Shown piece after piece: positions 42,123-50,586 of a stretch of DNA of 64,000 bases. The first letter of the stretch is position 1. Each line of letters starts with the position of its first letter. Under the pieces are notes generated by a model, which made no database searches, was not told the origin of the DNA, and worked only from the letters and a program-made list of their open reading frames with translations. Source of the DNA: an uncultured Anaerotruncus sp. (GTDB lineage: Bacteria > Bacillota > Clostridia > Oscillospirales > Acutalibacteraceae); contig UQDL01000004.1 of NCBI GenBank assembly GCA_900539775.1, positions 110,695 to 174,694 on the forward strand. Reading direction: 5' to 3'. Made by a program: the position numbers and the translations under genes.

Positions 42123-43040
42123 ATGAAGGGCAATTATTCATGCGGCCTTGTTTTGGAGGGCGGTGGCAACCGTTCGATTTATACCAGCGGCGTGCTTGAT
42201 GCTTTTATTGAAGCCGGAATTGAATTTCCGTACATAATCGGCGTGTCTGCAGGTTCATGCAATGCCGCTTCATATATGGGCAAAAATCTGCGACGACAGC
42301 ATGATATAATCATAAACTACTGCAACGACAAAAGATATATGAGCCTCGGCAATCTGTTTAAAAGAAAACCGATGCTTAATTTGGATTGGATTTTCAACGA
42401 GCTTTCTTATGATATTATGCCGCTCAACCAAGAGCAATTTGAATCCTGCGGCACAACTCTTTGCGTTGCCGCAATAAATGCATATACGGGCAAAACCGAA
42501 TATCTTTATCCGAAAAACCTGCGCCAAAGAGGCTGCCTGCCACTTAAAGCAAGCTGCGCTTTGCCGATTGCCACAAGGGGCGTTCAAATTGGTGCAGACA
42601 CTTATTTTGACGGCGGAATCGGCGATTCAATTCCGCTGAAAAAAGCTTTTGATGACGGATGCAACAAAGCGGTTGTGATTTTAACGCAGGATAAAGATTA
42701 TGTTAAGCACCATATAGATCAGGAAAAGGCAGTGCACAAAATGCTTAGGCAATATCCTAAAATTGCCGATGCACTGCTTGCAAGAGACAAAATGTATAAC
42801 GCTCAAAAGGCATATGTGGCTGCCGAAGAAAAAGCCGGCAACTGCTTTGTTATTGCGCCTGCAGTCGATTTGGGCTGCGGCACAATGGAGCGGAATTTAA
42901 CAAAGCTTGAGCGTATTTATCAGCTTGGTTATGCGCAAGGAAAGCAAAAAGCAGCAGCCGTTAAAGAATTTATGGCAGCTGCCGCAAAAGAGCAAACGGC
43001 AACTCCGCCGGAGGCAGAGCCCGCAGACGATGATGAATAA
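42123..43040 (+). CDS. Patatin-like phospholipase
   Basis: A 305-residue patatin-family lipid acyl hydrolase, similar to Bacillus YjjU/RssA-type proteins. The oxyanion region is LVLEGGGNRSIYTSGVLD, the nucleophile elbow GVSAGS and the catalytic Asp DGGIGDSIP. Start at the ATG at 42123 (GGCAGG upstream); the longer frame overlaps the terminator at 42023. The last 20 residues are a Pro/Glu/Asp tail. The substrate is unknown. Confidence 0.94.
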   Translation: MKGNYSCGLVLEGGGNRSIYTSGVLDAFIEAGIEFPYIIGVSAGSCNAASYMGKNLRRQHDIIINYCNDKRYMSLGNLFKRKPMLNLDWIFNELSYDIMPLNQEQFESCGTTLCVAAINAYTGKTEYLYPKNLRQRGCLPLKASCALPIATRGVQIGADTYFDGGIGDSIPLKKAFDDGCNKAVVILTQDKDYVKHHIDQEKAVHKMLRQYPKIADALLARDKMYNAQKAYVAAEEKAGNCFVIAPAVDLGCGTMERNLTKLERIYQLGYAQGKQKAAAVKEFMAAAAKEQTATPPEAEPADDDE

Positions 43041-43119
43041 ACCTATTCTCTGTTTTGCGGAAAACCACGCTGCCGTTTAAGGCAAAAATTAAAACGGATT
43101 CAGCCGAAGGGGCTATAAA

Positions 43120-43602
43120 ATGGGCAAAAAAGAAGATAAAACAAATGTTATGCGCACGCTTGACCGTGCCAAAATTAAATATGAACACCGTGAATATGAG
43201 CCGGATGCAACGCTTTCGGGAGCCGAGATTGCGGCACTGCTGGGCGAAGATCCCGAAACGGTTTTCAAAACGCTTGTAACGGTTTCAAAATCAAAGCAAC
43301 ATTATGTTTTCATGATTCCCGTTAAAGAGGAGCTTGATTTAAAAAAGTGCGCAAAAGCAGTTGGCGAAAAAAGCGTGGAAATGATTCCGCAAAAAGAGCT
43401 TTTGCCGCTTACGGGCTATGTGCACGGCGGTTGCTCGCCCATCGGCATGAAAAAGCAGTTCAAAACCGTGGCTCATTCCTCTGCCCTCGACGGCGAAACG
43501 ATTATGTTTTCCGCCGGCAAAGTGGGCAGGCAGGTTATTATGAAAACAGAGGATTTCATAAAAGCCGTGCCCGGAATAGCCTTTGCAGATTTAATAAAGT
43601 AA
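43120..43602 (+). CDS. ybaK: Cys-tRNA(Pro)/Cys-tRNA(Cys) deacylase
   Basis: A 160-residue YbaK/EbsC protein that hydrolyses mischarged Cys-tRNA(Pro). Blocks: DRAKIKYEHREYEP, VFKTLVTVSKSKQHYVFMIP (with the catalytic Lys region), LLPLTGYVHGGCSPIGMKK and SAGKVGRQVIM. GGGG precedes the ATG. It follows the patatin gene on the same strand. Confidence 0.96.
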   Translation: MGKKEDKTNVMRTLDRAKIKYEHREYEPDATLSGAEIAALLGEDPETVFKTLVTVSKSKQHYVFMIPVKEELDLKKCAKAVGEKSVEMIPQKELLPLTGYVHGGCSPIGMKKQFKTVAHSSALDGETIMFSAGKVGRQVIMKTEDFIKAVPGIAFADLIK

Positions 43603-43677
43603 TAGGATTTGCCGCCCTGTTTTACGAAGATCAGAGGCGAATTATTCTCACCCGCTTAAAGGAAGCGATTTTATTTT

Positions 43678-44133
43678 ATGAAATTTTTAAATCCCGAAGA
43701 TTATTTAAATTTCGGCGAAGACTCCGCTAAAGACTCGGAATTTGAAAAAAAAATCAAAGAATATGACGAATATTTTTCAACAAAAATAAAAAGCAGGTTG
43801 CCTGAAAAATTCATAAAAGAATATTTTTCCAATCACGGCTTCGACGATTGGAAGCTGACATCGATTAAGGCGGATTTTTTTAACGGAAGCACCACGGTGA
43901 TTGTAAGCCTGTTTGATGATTTTAAAAATATAAAAAAATCCATCATATATTATTCCGTCAGCACTTTTAAATCAAATTTCAATTCCGAACATTTTGAATA
44001 TATTGAGAACAATGATTTCGGAATAGATGAATTTGATATTGTTGATGATAACTGCTTTTCTCACGAAGTATATTTCCCTTCGGGAGCATCATATGAAGTT
44101 CATTTTTCCGATATAGAGATTTCATCTCAATAA
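43678..44133 (+). CDS. Uncharacterised 151-residue acidic protein
   Basis: A soluble protein without signal peptide or membrane helix, rich in Phe, Asp, Ser and Lys. It reads MKFLNPEDYLNFGEDSAKDS at the start, then an alpha/beta mix (KLTSIKADFFNGSTTVIVSL, KKSIIYYSVSTF) and ends GASYEVHFSDIEISS. AAAGGAAG lies 12 bases before the ATG, a bit far. The codon use is more A/T-rich than the neighbours. I do not recognise it. A strong terminator follows. The composition recalls small immunity or inhibitor proteins, but no toxin is adjacent. Confidence 0.65.
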   Translation: MKFLNPEDYLNFGEDSAKDSEFEKKIKEYDEYFSTKIKSRLPEKFIKEYFSNHGFDDWKLTSIKADFFNGSTTVIVSLFDDFKNIKKSIIYYSVSTFKSNFNSEHFEYIENNDFGIDEFDIVDDNCFSHEVYFPSGASYEVHFSDIEISSQ

Positions 44134-44155
44134 AACAAATTAAACCGGCAATAAA

Positions 44156-44201
44156 AAGGCACAGCTTACAAGAAAATTCCGTAGGCTGTGCCTTGATTTT
44201 T
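44156..44201 (+). terminator. Terminator after the uncharacterised gene
   Basis: AAGGCACAGC (44156-44165) pairs with GCTGTGCCTT (44185-44194), then GATTTTT. Confidence 0.85.
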
Positions 44202-44418
44202 ATTTAAATATATCAATCCATTTATCGTTGCCTTTCAGCTGTATGTATTCTTGAATATTATCATCGCAAAACACATCAATCATTTTATCAAAACTTGCGG
44301 CAAGATTCATAGTTTTTAATGTTTCGAGTTTTGTCCAAAACACCTCACCCTCATCGGATGATTTTAAGGTTCCGGAATATTCATCGGTTTTAAAAAGTAA
44401 AAAAACTGCCGAAAGCAT
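44200..44418 (-). pseudogene. Nudix hydrolase (MutT-like) C-terminal remnant
   Basis: The minus strand encodes FLLFKTDEYSGTLKSSDEGE then VFWTKLETLKTMNLAASFDK and a matching end. This corresponds to the last 70 residues of Clostridial MutT/Nudix proteins of about 160 residues. The Nudix box and everything before it are missing; the DNA just upstream runs into a terminator and tRNA-Pro. There is no ribosome binding site for the first Met. It is best read as a truncated, inactive remnant left by a deletion beside the tRNA. Confidence 0.7.
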
Positions 44419-44460
44419 TGTTTATAAACATGGCTCTTGATGGCATTTGGGCATAAAATA

Positions 44461-44487
44461 AAAGCAGGTTAAAAAACCTGCTTTTTT
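44461..44487 (-). terminator. Terminator after tRNA-Pro(CGG)
   Basis: AAAGCAGGTT (44461-44470) pairs with AACCTGCTTT (44475-44484), A-rich and T-rich flanks; on the minus strand a T-rich run follows. Confidence 0.75.
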
Positions 44488-44563
44488 GGTCGAGGTGACA
44501 AGATTCGAACTTGCGACCCCCACGTCCCGAACGTGGTGCTCTACCAAACTGAGCCACACCTCG
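44487..44563 (-). tRNA. tRNA-Pro(CGG)
   Basis: The minus strand gives acceptor CGAGGTG/CACCTCG, anticodon stem CCACG/CGTGG, loop TTCGGGA with anticodon CGG (44529-44527), T arm AGTTCGAATCT and encoded CCA. It resembles the tRNA-Pro(TGG) at 469 in acceptor and T arm. Confidence 0.95.
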
Positions 44564-44739
44564 ATGTTGCATTTGATATTATCGCATACTTTGCCCTAAT
44601 TTGCAATAGTTTTTTTCAGAAATTGTAATATTTCTTTTTTTGACATAAGCCCTGCAATATGATACCATTATAGCATAAATCTGCGCCGTTTTATGGCATT
44701 GCAAGCACGGCGCAAATATCTTAATGAGGTATTTTCGTT

Positions 44740-47130
44740 ATGAAAAAAATATTATCCGCCATATTATCGGCGGCAATAATTGCGGCAAGCGCATCCCCGG
44801 CGTTTGCGGCAGAGGCAGCCGAACTTAACATATCGGCAGACAAAATCGGCCACGAGGTTTCGCCAATGCTTTACGGCGCCTTTATTGAAGATATTTCCAA
44901 GGCAGGCGACGGCGGCTTAGTTTCAAACTTGGTTTACAACAACAGCTTTGAATATAACGACACGGCAGAGGAAAACCCGCAGCTTAACGAAGCATATTGG
45001 GAATTTTCAAACATTTCGCACACGGTTTCAAAAGAAAATCCGCTCAATAAAAACAACCCAAGCTATGAAAAGCTTACGATTTCCGGCAAAAGCACCGTTA
45101 CTAATTTGGGCTGTGTTGAAAATTGGAGCTACAAAACATATGAACCAAACAAAAAATCACAAGCCACGGCAGATATGGGCTTTAAAAAAGGCGAAAAATA
45201 TGATTTTTCAATGTATGTGAAAAATGTTGATTTCAGCGGCACGGTGCGAATTTACCTTGATTCGCCGAGCAACAAATCGCACCAAACGGAAATTGACATT
45301 TCAAACAGCGAAAGCTGGCGCAAATTTGAAGCAGAGCTTGAATCCGCCGCCACGGAGGACGGAGGCCTTGCCATTGAATTTAACGGCACAGGCACACTTT
45401 GCATTGATTTTGTGCAGCTTATTCCGCAAAGCTCTTACGGATACGGAAACAGCAAATGGAAATACACCACGCTGCGCAGTGATTTGGTGAATGCTCTTAA
45501 GGAGCTTAACCCTGCATTCATAAGATTTCCGGGCGGCTGTTTTTGCGAGGGCGATTCGCTTGATAATCTTTACAATTGGAAAGACACAATAGGCCCGCTT
45601 GAAAGCCGCCGCCAAGGCTGCAACATATGGCGCAATGACGAAGCCGGCGATTATTACATAAATTCAAACTCACTTGGTTACGGCGAATATTTTAATCTTT
45701 GTAGCGATTTGGGCGCAGAGCCCGTTCCGTGCCTGAGTGCCGGAATAACCTGCCAGGGCAGAAACGGATACGATATAAATGTTGATGCACTTAAAAGGCT
45801 GAGCATGAGCGATGAAGAATTTCGCAATTACCTGATAACAGAGCGCAATTTTGATAAAAACGATGCTGCCTCATTAGACAACCGCATAAAAGAGGTTGAG
45901 GCGCTTGGATACACGAGTGAATCTGATTTTGACAAATATCTTGAAACAATTGCATTAACACCGGGCACACATGACTGGCAAAATTATGTGCAGGACATTC
46001 TTGATTTAATAGAATACGCAAACGGAGATTCCACCACAACCTATTGGGGCGCCGTAAGAGCGGCAAACGGCCATTCGGAGCCATATAATCTTAAATACAT
46101 AGGAATAGGAAACGAAAATTGGGGCGAGGTTTACTGGCGCAATTTTGATGCGATTTACAAAGCCATTAAGGCTAAATACCCAAACATAACCATTATTACA
46201 ACGGCGGGAACTTGGCTTGGCGGCAAGGATTTTGACACGGCGCAAAGCACCGTTAACGGCAAATACCGTGATTGCTACATAGACGAGCATTATTACACCG
46301 ACCGCAACTATATGTATGAAATAAACAACAGATACGATGGCTATGACCGCAGCGGCGCAAAGGTTTTCGTTGGCGAATATGCCGCAAAAGCAAGCAAAAT
46401 AGGCACCATTCAAACAAAAAGCAACATGGCAGAAGCTTTGGAAGAGGCCGCATATATGACGGGATTTGAGCGCAACAGCGATGTTGTGGCGATGGCATCA
46501 TATGCACCAACATTTGCAAAAATCAATTCGCAAAACTGGGATGTTAACATGATTTGGTTTGATTCACAAAGCACGGTGCTGACTCCGTCATATTATACTC
46601 AATTGCTTTTTTCAAACAACATCGGCACAAAATATATTGACGCAGCCTTTGCACGGGAAACGCCGGTAAGCGAGCTTGCACAATCCGTTACAATAAACGA
46701 GCAGGAGCAGGCAATCTACATTAAGCTTATAAATTCAAGCGGCAAGGCGCAAACGGTTAATTTGAATTTAAGCGGATTCGGCAGCCTGAATGCCGCATCA
46801 AACCAATATATATCCGCAAATTACAAATCTGCCTGCAATGAAATAGGCAAGGCAAATTACATTTCGCCGCAATGCGAAAATCTTGCCGTAAACGGAGAAA
46901 CCGTTACGGTAAACACCGGCAAATACAGTGTTAACGTTATCAGAATTGCCTACGGCACCAACAACGGCGCAACGCTTTATGAGCTGCCGGAAGAATTTCC
47001 AAAGCCCGAAAAAGGCTATCTGCCGCCTGCCGTAAGAGTTGCCGTGCCATGCGCAATCGGCGCCGTTATTATTGCCGCCGTTCTTACGGGAGTGTGCACA
47101 AAAATGGTACGCAAGAAAAAATCCAAATAA
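44740..47130 (+). CDS. Surface GH51 alpha-L-arabinofuranosidase
   Basis: A 796-residue secreted enzyme. A signal peptide (KKILSAILSAAIIAASASPAFA) is followed by an N-terminal segment, a CBM4/9-like beta domain (about 95-230), a GH51-type (beta/alpha)8 barrel (acid/base Glu in GIGNENWGEVYWRN, nucleophile Glu in VFVGEYAAKAS) and a C-terminal beta domain. It ends with a transmembrane helix (AVPCAIGAVIIAAVLTGVC) and MVRKKKSK, so it is held in the cell membrane facing outward. Such enzymes remove arabinose side chains from arabinoxylan or arabinan. GAGG lies upstream of the ATG. No carbohydrate transporter or regulator is adjacent. Confidence 0.93.
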   Translation: MKKILSAILSAAIIAASASPAFAAEAAELNISADKIGHEVSPMLYGAFIEDISKAGDGGLVSNLVYNNSFEYNDTAEENPQLNEAYWEFSNISHTVSKENPLNKNNPSYEKLTISGKSTVTNLGCVENWSYKTYEPNKKSQATADMGFKKGEKYDFSMYVKNVDFSGTVRIYLDSPSNKSHQTEIDISNSESWRKFEAELESAATEDGGLAIEFNGTGTLCIDFVQLIPQSSYGYGNSKWKYTTLRSDLVNALKELNPAFIRFPGGCFCEGDSLDNLYNWKDTIGPLESRRQGCNIWRNDEAGDYYINSNSLGYGEYFNLCSDLGAEPVPCLSAGITCQGRNGYDINVDALKRLSMSDEEFRNYLITERNFDKNDAASLDNRIKEVEALGYTSESDFDKYLETIALTPGTHDWQNYVQDILDLIEYANGDSTTTYWGAVRAANGHSEPYNLKYIGIGNENWGEVYWRNFDAIYKAIKAKYPNITIITTAGTWLGGKDFDTAQSTVNGKYRDCYIDEHYYTDRNYMYEINNRYDGYDRSGAKVFVGEYAAKASKIGTIQTKSNMAEALEEAAYMTGFERNSDVVAMASYAPTFAKINSQNWDVNMIWFDSQSTVLTPSYYTQLLFSNNIGTKYIDAAFARETPVSELAQSVTINEQEQAIYIKLINSSGKAQTVNLNLSGFGSLNAASNQYISANYKSACNEIGKANYISPQCENLAVNGETVTVNTGKYSVNVIRIAYGTNNGATLYELPEEFPKPEKGYLPPAVRVAVPCAIGAVIIAAVLTGVCTKMVRKKKSK

Positions 47131-47195
47131 TTTTTAAACCTCACACAAATCGGATTTAACGGCAGGCTCACCAAGCAGAAAATTTATAATGGCAC

Positions 47196-47240
47196 AAAAA
47201 AGCTGCAAACCAATGAATAGTTTGCAGCTTTTATTTTTTT
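47196..47240. terminator. Terminator between the GH51 gene and trmL
   Basis: AAAAGCTGCAAAC (47198-47210) pairs with GTTTGCAGCTTTT (47220-47232), then a T-rich run. Confidence 0.85.
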
Positions 47241-47291
47241 GTATAACAGCCTAAAGGTGTAATACCTCCTGCGATAAATTTATTTTGACGC

Positions 47292-47792
47292 CTACCATTT
47301 TAAATCATGAAGCTGCCCTTTTGAAGAAAGCTGAGGATAATTCCATTGGCGCAGAACTTCATAAACACCGACGGCAACACTGTTGCTTAAATTGAGGCTG
47401 CGAATTATTCCACGCATAGGAATTCGCACACAACTGTCGTGGTTCTCTTTAAGCAGCGGTTCGGGCAAGCCCTTTGATTCCTTTCCGAAAACAAGAAAAC
47501 AATCATTCGGATATGAAACCTGAGTGTGTGCCTGCTCTGCCTTTGTGGTGAAATAGAAAAAACGGGCGCCTTTGTTTTTTTCAAAAAAATCATCTATATC
47601 ATCATAGTAAGTTATATCAAGCTTATCCCAATAATCAAGCCCCGCACGGCGAACACGCCTTTCGGTTATTTGAAAGCCCATTGGCCCCACAAGGTGAAGC
47701 CTTGCGCCCGTGGCGGCGCAGGTGCGTGCAATATTGCCGGTGTTTTGCGGTATTTCAGGCTCTATCAAAGCCACATTAAGCGAGTGTTCCAT
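47292..47792 (-). CDS. trmL: tRNA (cytidine(34)-2'-O)-methyltransferase
   Basis: A 166-residue SPOUT methyltransferase of the TrmL group, which methylates the wobble ribose of tRNA-Leu. VALIEPEIPQNTGNIARTCA, LVFGKESKGLPEPLL and the knotted C-terminal RIPMRGIIRSLNLSNSVAV are diagnostic. The start overlaps the nagA end by 17 bases (AAGGAAG upstream), so it is probably the last gene of dusB-nagA-trmL. Confidence 0.96.
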   Translation of the reverse strand: MEHSLNVALIEPEIPQNTGNIARTCAATGARLHLVGPMGFQITERRVRRAGLDYWDKLDITYYDDIDDFFEKNKGARFFYFTTKAEQAHTQVSYPNDCFLVFGKESKGLPEPLLKENHDSCVRIPMRGIIRSLNLSNSVAVGVYEVLRQWNYPQLSSKGQLHDLKW

Positions 47793-48900
47793 TTATATAA
47801 ACTTCCTTAATTTCAAGATTATCGCCGACAAACACAAAATCTGCCGCCTTGCCGACTGCAATTGAGCCGATTTCATTGCCCATTCCGATTGCCGTTGCCG
47901 GATTCAAGGTGCAGCTGCGAAGCGCCGTTTCAAAATCAATTCCGAATGAAAGCAGATTTTTAAATTCATCAAAAACATTGCTGATTGAAGCTGCAATCGT
48001 GCCATCCTCAAGCACGGCATATTTGCCGCCCTTATGCACAAAAACGGGCTGGCCGCCAAGCTCATATTCGCCTGCGCCGAGGCCGGCGGCACGCATTGAA
48101 TCGGATATAACGCACGCCCTGTTTTTGCCGAGGATTTTAAAAGTGTTTCTGAGAACGGCAGGGCAAATATGGCCGCCGTCACAAATCAATTCGCAAAAAA
48201 CATTTTCATTATCAAGAGCCGTGCCGGCTATTCCCGCCTCACGGTGCTGCATAGGAGTCATTGCGTTATAAAGATGCGTTGCATGGCTTGCGCCCAAATC
48301 AAACGCCGCTTGAGCCTGAGCCGCATTTGCAGCCGAATGACCGATTGAAACGGTGCATTTTTCAGACACACGGCGGATAAAATCCGAGCTTTCAAATGCC
48401 TCCGGCGCAATTGTTATAAGCTTAACCAAGCCCCCGCTTTTTTCAAAAAGCTCGTTAAATTCCTCAACAGTGCCGGGGCGAACAAATTCGGGATTTTGTG
48501 CACCTTTTTTGCTCATTGCTATAAACGGGCCCTCAAGATTTATTCCCGCAACCTTGGCACCGGCTTCTTTACCCTTGTAATCTTTAACAACGCTTACAAT
48601 ATCACAAAGCACTTGCCTGCCGAGAGTCATTGAAGTGGGGCAAAAGGAGGTTACGCCGTGCTTTGCAAGATAGGCGCTCATTTTATCCAGCCCCGCCTTA
48701 TCTGCATCCGAGGCATCACCGCCTGCCGCGCCGTGAATATGAATATCAACAAATCCCGGCAATGCCACCATGCCGCTCATATCACGCCCCGGTGCATCAA
48801 TAACGCCGATTGCTTTAATTTTGCCGCTTTCAATTTCTATATCGGCAACCTCTTTTTTAAAAAGCTCATTATAAAAGCACACATTTTTTAAAACCATCAT
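47776..48900 (-). CDS. nagA: N-acetylglucosamine-6-phosphate deacetylase
   Basis: A 374-residue amidohydrolase that deacetylates GlcNAc-6-P in amino sugar use and wall recycling. Metal and substrate motifs: PGFVDIHIHGAAGGDASD, NLEGPFIAMSKKGAQNPEFV, SIGHSAANAAQAQAAFDLGA, THLYNAMTPMQHRE and VISDSMRAAGLGAGEY. Start chosen at the ATG at 48900, seven bases after AAAGG, overlapping the dusB stop (ATGA). nagB is not nearby. Confidence 0.96.
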   Translation of the reverse strand: MMVLKNVCFYNELFKKEVADIEIESGKIKAIGVIDAPGRDMSGMVALPGFVDIHIHGAAGGDASDADKAGLDKMSAYLAKHGVTSFCPTSMTLGRQVLCDIVSVVKDYKGKEAGAKVAGINLEGPFIAMSKKGAQNPEFVRPGTVEEFNELFEKSGGLVKLITIAPEAFESSDFIRRVSEKCTVSIGHSAANAAQAQAAFDLGASHATHLYNAMTPMQHREAGIAGTALDNENVFCELICDGGHICPAVLRNTFKILGKNRACVISDSMRAAGLGAGEYELGGQPVFVHKGGKYAVLEDGTIAASISNVFDEFKNLLSFGIDFETALRSCTLNPATAIGMGNEIGSIAVGKAADFVFVGDNLEIKEVYINGTLA

Positions 48901-49862
48901 TGATTTTCCTTTACTATTCTGTATGTGATTTCGCAAAGCTGCTCAAAGCTTTCAAGCGAACTCATTTCGGCACGGAATTTTGCGCCGCCCCTAAGCCCTT
49001 TGGTATAATAAGCAGCATGGCGGCGTGCCTCTCTCATTGCAATGCTTTCGCCCTTATAATCTATCATTTTTTGAATATGCATAAGCATAACACGAATACG
49101 CTCTTCCAAGCTTGGTGGCGGAATTATCCTGCATTCGTCAAAATATGCATTCACACGGCGAAACAACCAAGGATTTCCCATGGCTCCCCTGCCGATCATA
49201 ACGGCATCACAATCCGTAAGCTCTGCCATTTTTGCGGCAGATGCCTCATCAACAATATCACCGTTTCCGATAACGGGAACGGAAACCGCCTGTTTAACAC
49301 GGCGGATAACATCATAATCAACCGTGCCGCTGTACATTTGCACACGGGTGCGCCCGTGAACGGCAATTGCCGCTGCACCGTTTTGCTCTGCAATTTGCGC
49401 CATTTCAACGGCATTTACGGAATCATCATCCCAGCCCTTGCGAATTTTAACCGTTACGGGAATATCAACGGCATCGCTTACCGCACGAACGATTTCGCCC
49501 GCAAGGCGCGGGTTTTTCATAAGGCTTGCTCCGCCGCCGTTATTTGCAACCTTGGGTGCGGGGCAGCCCATATTTATATCTAATATATTTGGCTTATATT
49601 CAAGGCATTTAACGGCTGCCCGTGCCATAACGGCAGGATCATCGCCGAAAATCTGAGCACCTGCGATGCCTTCTTCCCTGCCGAGAGTTAAAAGAGCCGC
49701 ACTTTTCTTATCGCCCATTACAAGGCCCTTTGCGCTTACCATTTCCGTTACGGTATAAGCCGCTCCGAATGATGCGCAAACTTCTCTAAACGCTTTGTCT
49801 GCAACACCTGCCATGGGCGCCAAAAAAGCCCTGCCTTTGAATTCAACATCTTTAATTTTCAT
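48897..49862 (-). CDS. dusB: tRNA-dihydrouridine synthase
   Basis: A 321-residue FMN-dependent Dus enzyme. Motifs: AFLAPMAGVADKAFREVCAS, LDINMGCPAPKVANNGGGAS (active-site Cys), IAVHGRTRVQMYSG, VIGNGDIVD and VMIGRGAMGNPWLF. GAGG lies a few bases before two ATG codons (49868 and 49862); the second has the better spacing. First gene of a set with nagA and trmL. Which uridine positions it reduces is not certain from sequence. Confidence 0.95.
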   Translation of the reverse strand: MKIKDVEFKGRAFLAPMAGVADKAFREVCASFGAAYTVTEMVSAKGLVMGDKKSAALLTLGREEGIAGAQIFGDDPAVMARAAVKCLEYKPNILDINMGCPAPKVANNGGGASLMKNPRLAGEIVRAVSDAVDIPVTVKIRKGWDDDSVNAVEMAQIAEQNGAAAIAVHGRTRVQMYSGTVDYDVIRRVKQAVSVPVIGNGDIVDEASAAKMAELTDCDAVMIGRGAMGNPWLFRRVNAYFDECRIIPPPSLEERIRVMLMHIQKMIDYKGESIAMREARRHAAYYTKGLRGGAKFRAEMSSLESFEQLCEITYRIVKENQ

Positions 49863-49885
49863 ATTCATACCTCGGCTAACAGTAT

Positions 49886-49906
49886 ATCACAGTATTTGTG
49901 ATCACA
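49886..49906. promoter_or_regulatory. Overlapping palindromes upstream of dusB
   Basis: ATCACA (49886-49891) with TGTGAT (49897-49902), and the perfect TGTGATCACA (49897-49906). They lie 24-44 bases upstream of the dusB start and resemble a regulator binding site. Confidence 0.4.
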
Positions 49907-50010
49907 CAAGAAATAACGGTTTAATTTATTTTCGGTGCCCGAAAACATCTTGCCCTTTGGCTTTTCTTTTTTGAAGCATGGCATTTTTTTGCAAGGCAGG
50001 TTTCGGGCAT

Positions 50011-50040
50011 AAAAAAAGCCCGCATTAAGCGAGCTTTTTC
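50011..50040 (-). terminator. Terminator of the XRE gene at 50.1-50.4 kb
   Basis: AAAGC(C)CGC and GCG(A)GCTTT imperfect arms around ATTAA (50016-50036), with A7 on the plus strand giving a T7 on the transcript. Confidence 0.65.
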
Positions 50041-50063
50041 TTTTTTTTGAAGAAATAAACGAA

Positions 50064-50402
50064 TTATATTCTTGTATCGTCTTCGCGATGAATATATGCA
50101 TCAAGCAATTTCCAAATCACCTGCTGCTCTTCCGGTGTGCACGAGGTTACCATATCAATAATATTTTGATCTACCTCATCTTTCATTGAGCCGGAGATGA
50201 AATAATCCGCATTGGCCTCAAGAATTTCGCAAATTTTGATAAAGCTTTTCATTCTGGGATAGCTGCGTCCGGTTTCAATATTTGAAATCTGATGTTCGCT
50301 GAGCCCGATTTGCTCTGCCAATTCGCTTTGGTTGATGCCAAGCTGCTTTCTTCTTTGCATAATGCGCAGGCCTAATATTGCCTGCTTATCAATTTTTCTC
50401 AT
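50064..50402 (-). CDS. XRE family transcriptional regulator
   Basis: A 112-residue protein with a full helix-turn-helix (LGLRIMQRRKQLGINQSELA, EQIGLSEHQISNIETGRSYP) and a short C-terminal helical part ending EEQQVIWKLLDAYIH, as in SinR-like single-domain regulators. The ATG at 50402 follows GGGGTG; the GTG at 50411 is inside that site. It stands alone, and its targets are unknown. Confidence 0.92.
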   Translation of the reverse strand: MRKIDKQAILGLRIMQRRKQLGINQSELAEQIGLSEHQISNIETGRSYPRMKSFIKICEILEANADYFISGSMKDEVDQNIIDMVTSCTPEEQQVIWKLLDAYIHREDDTRI

Positions 50403-50586
50403 ATTTAACACCCCAAGGGAATATTACCACAAAGCGAAAAAAATCTGAACACATATAAATTTGTATTTTTATATTTCATTGTAAATTTTGAAGTTTTTTC
50501 GGCAAATCCAAACAAATTTGTCTGCAAGCGGCGTATAAATATTCGCCGTATGCATTCCTCATATATTTCGCCTTACAAACCGCAAA

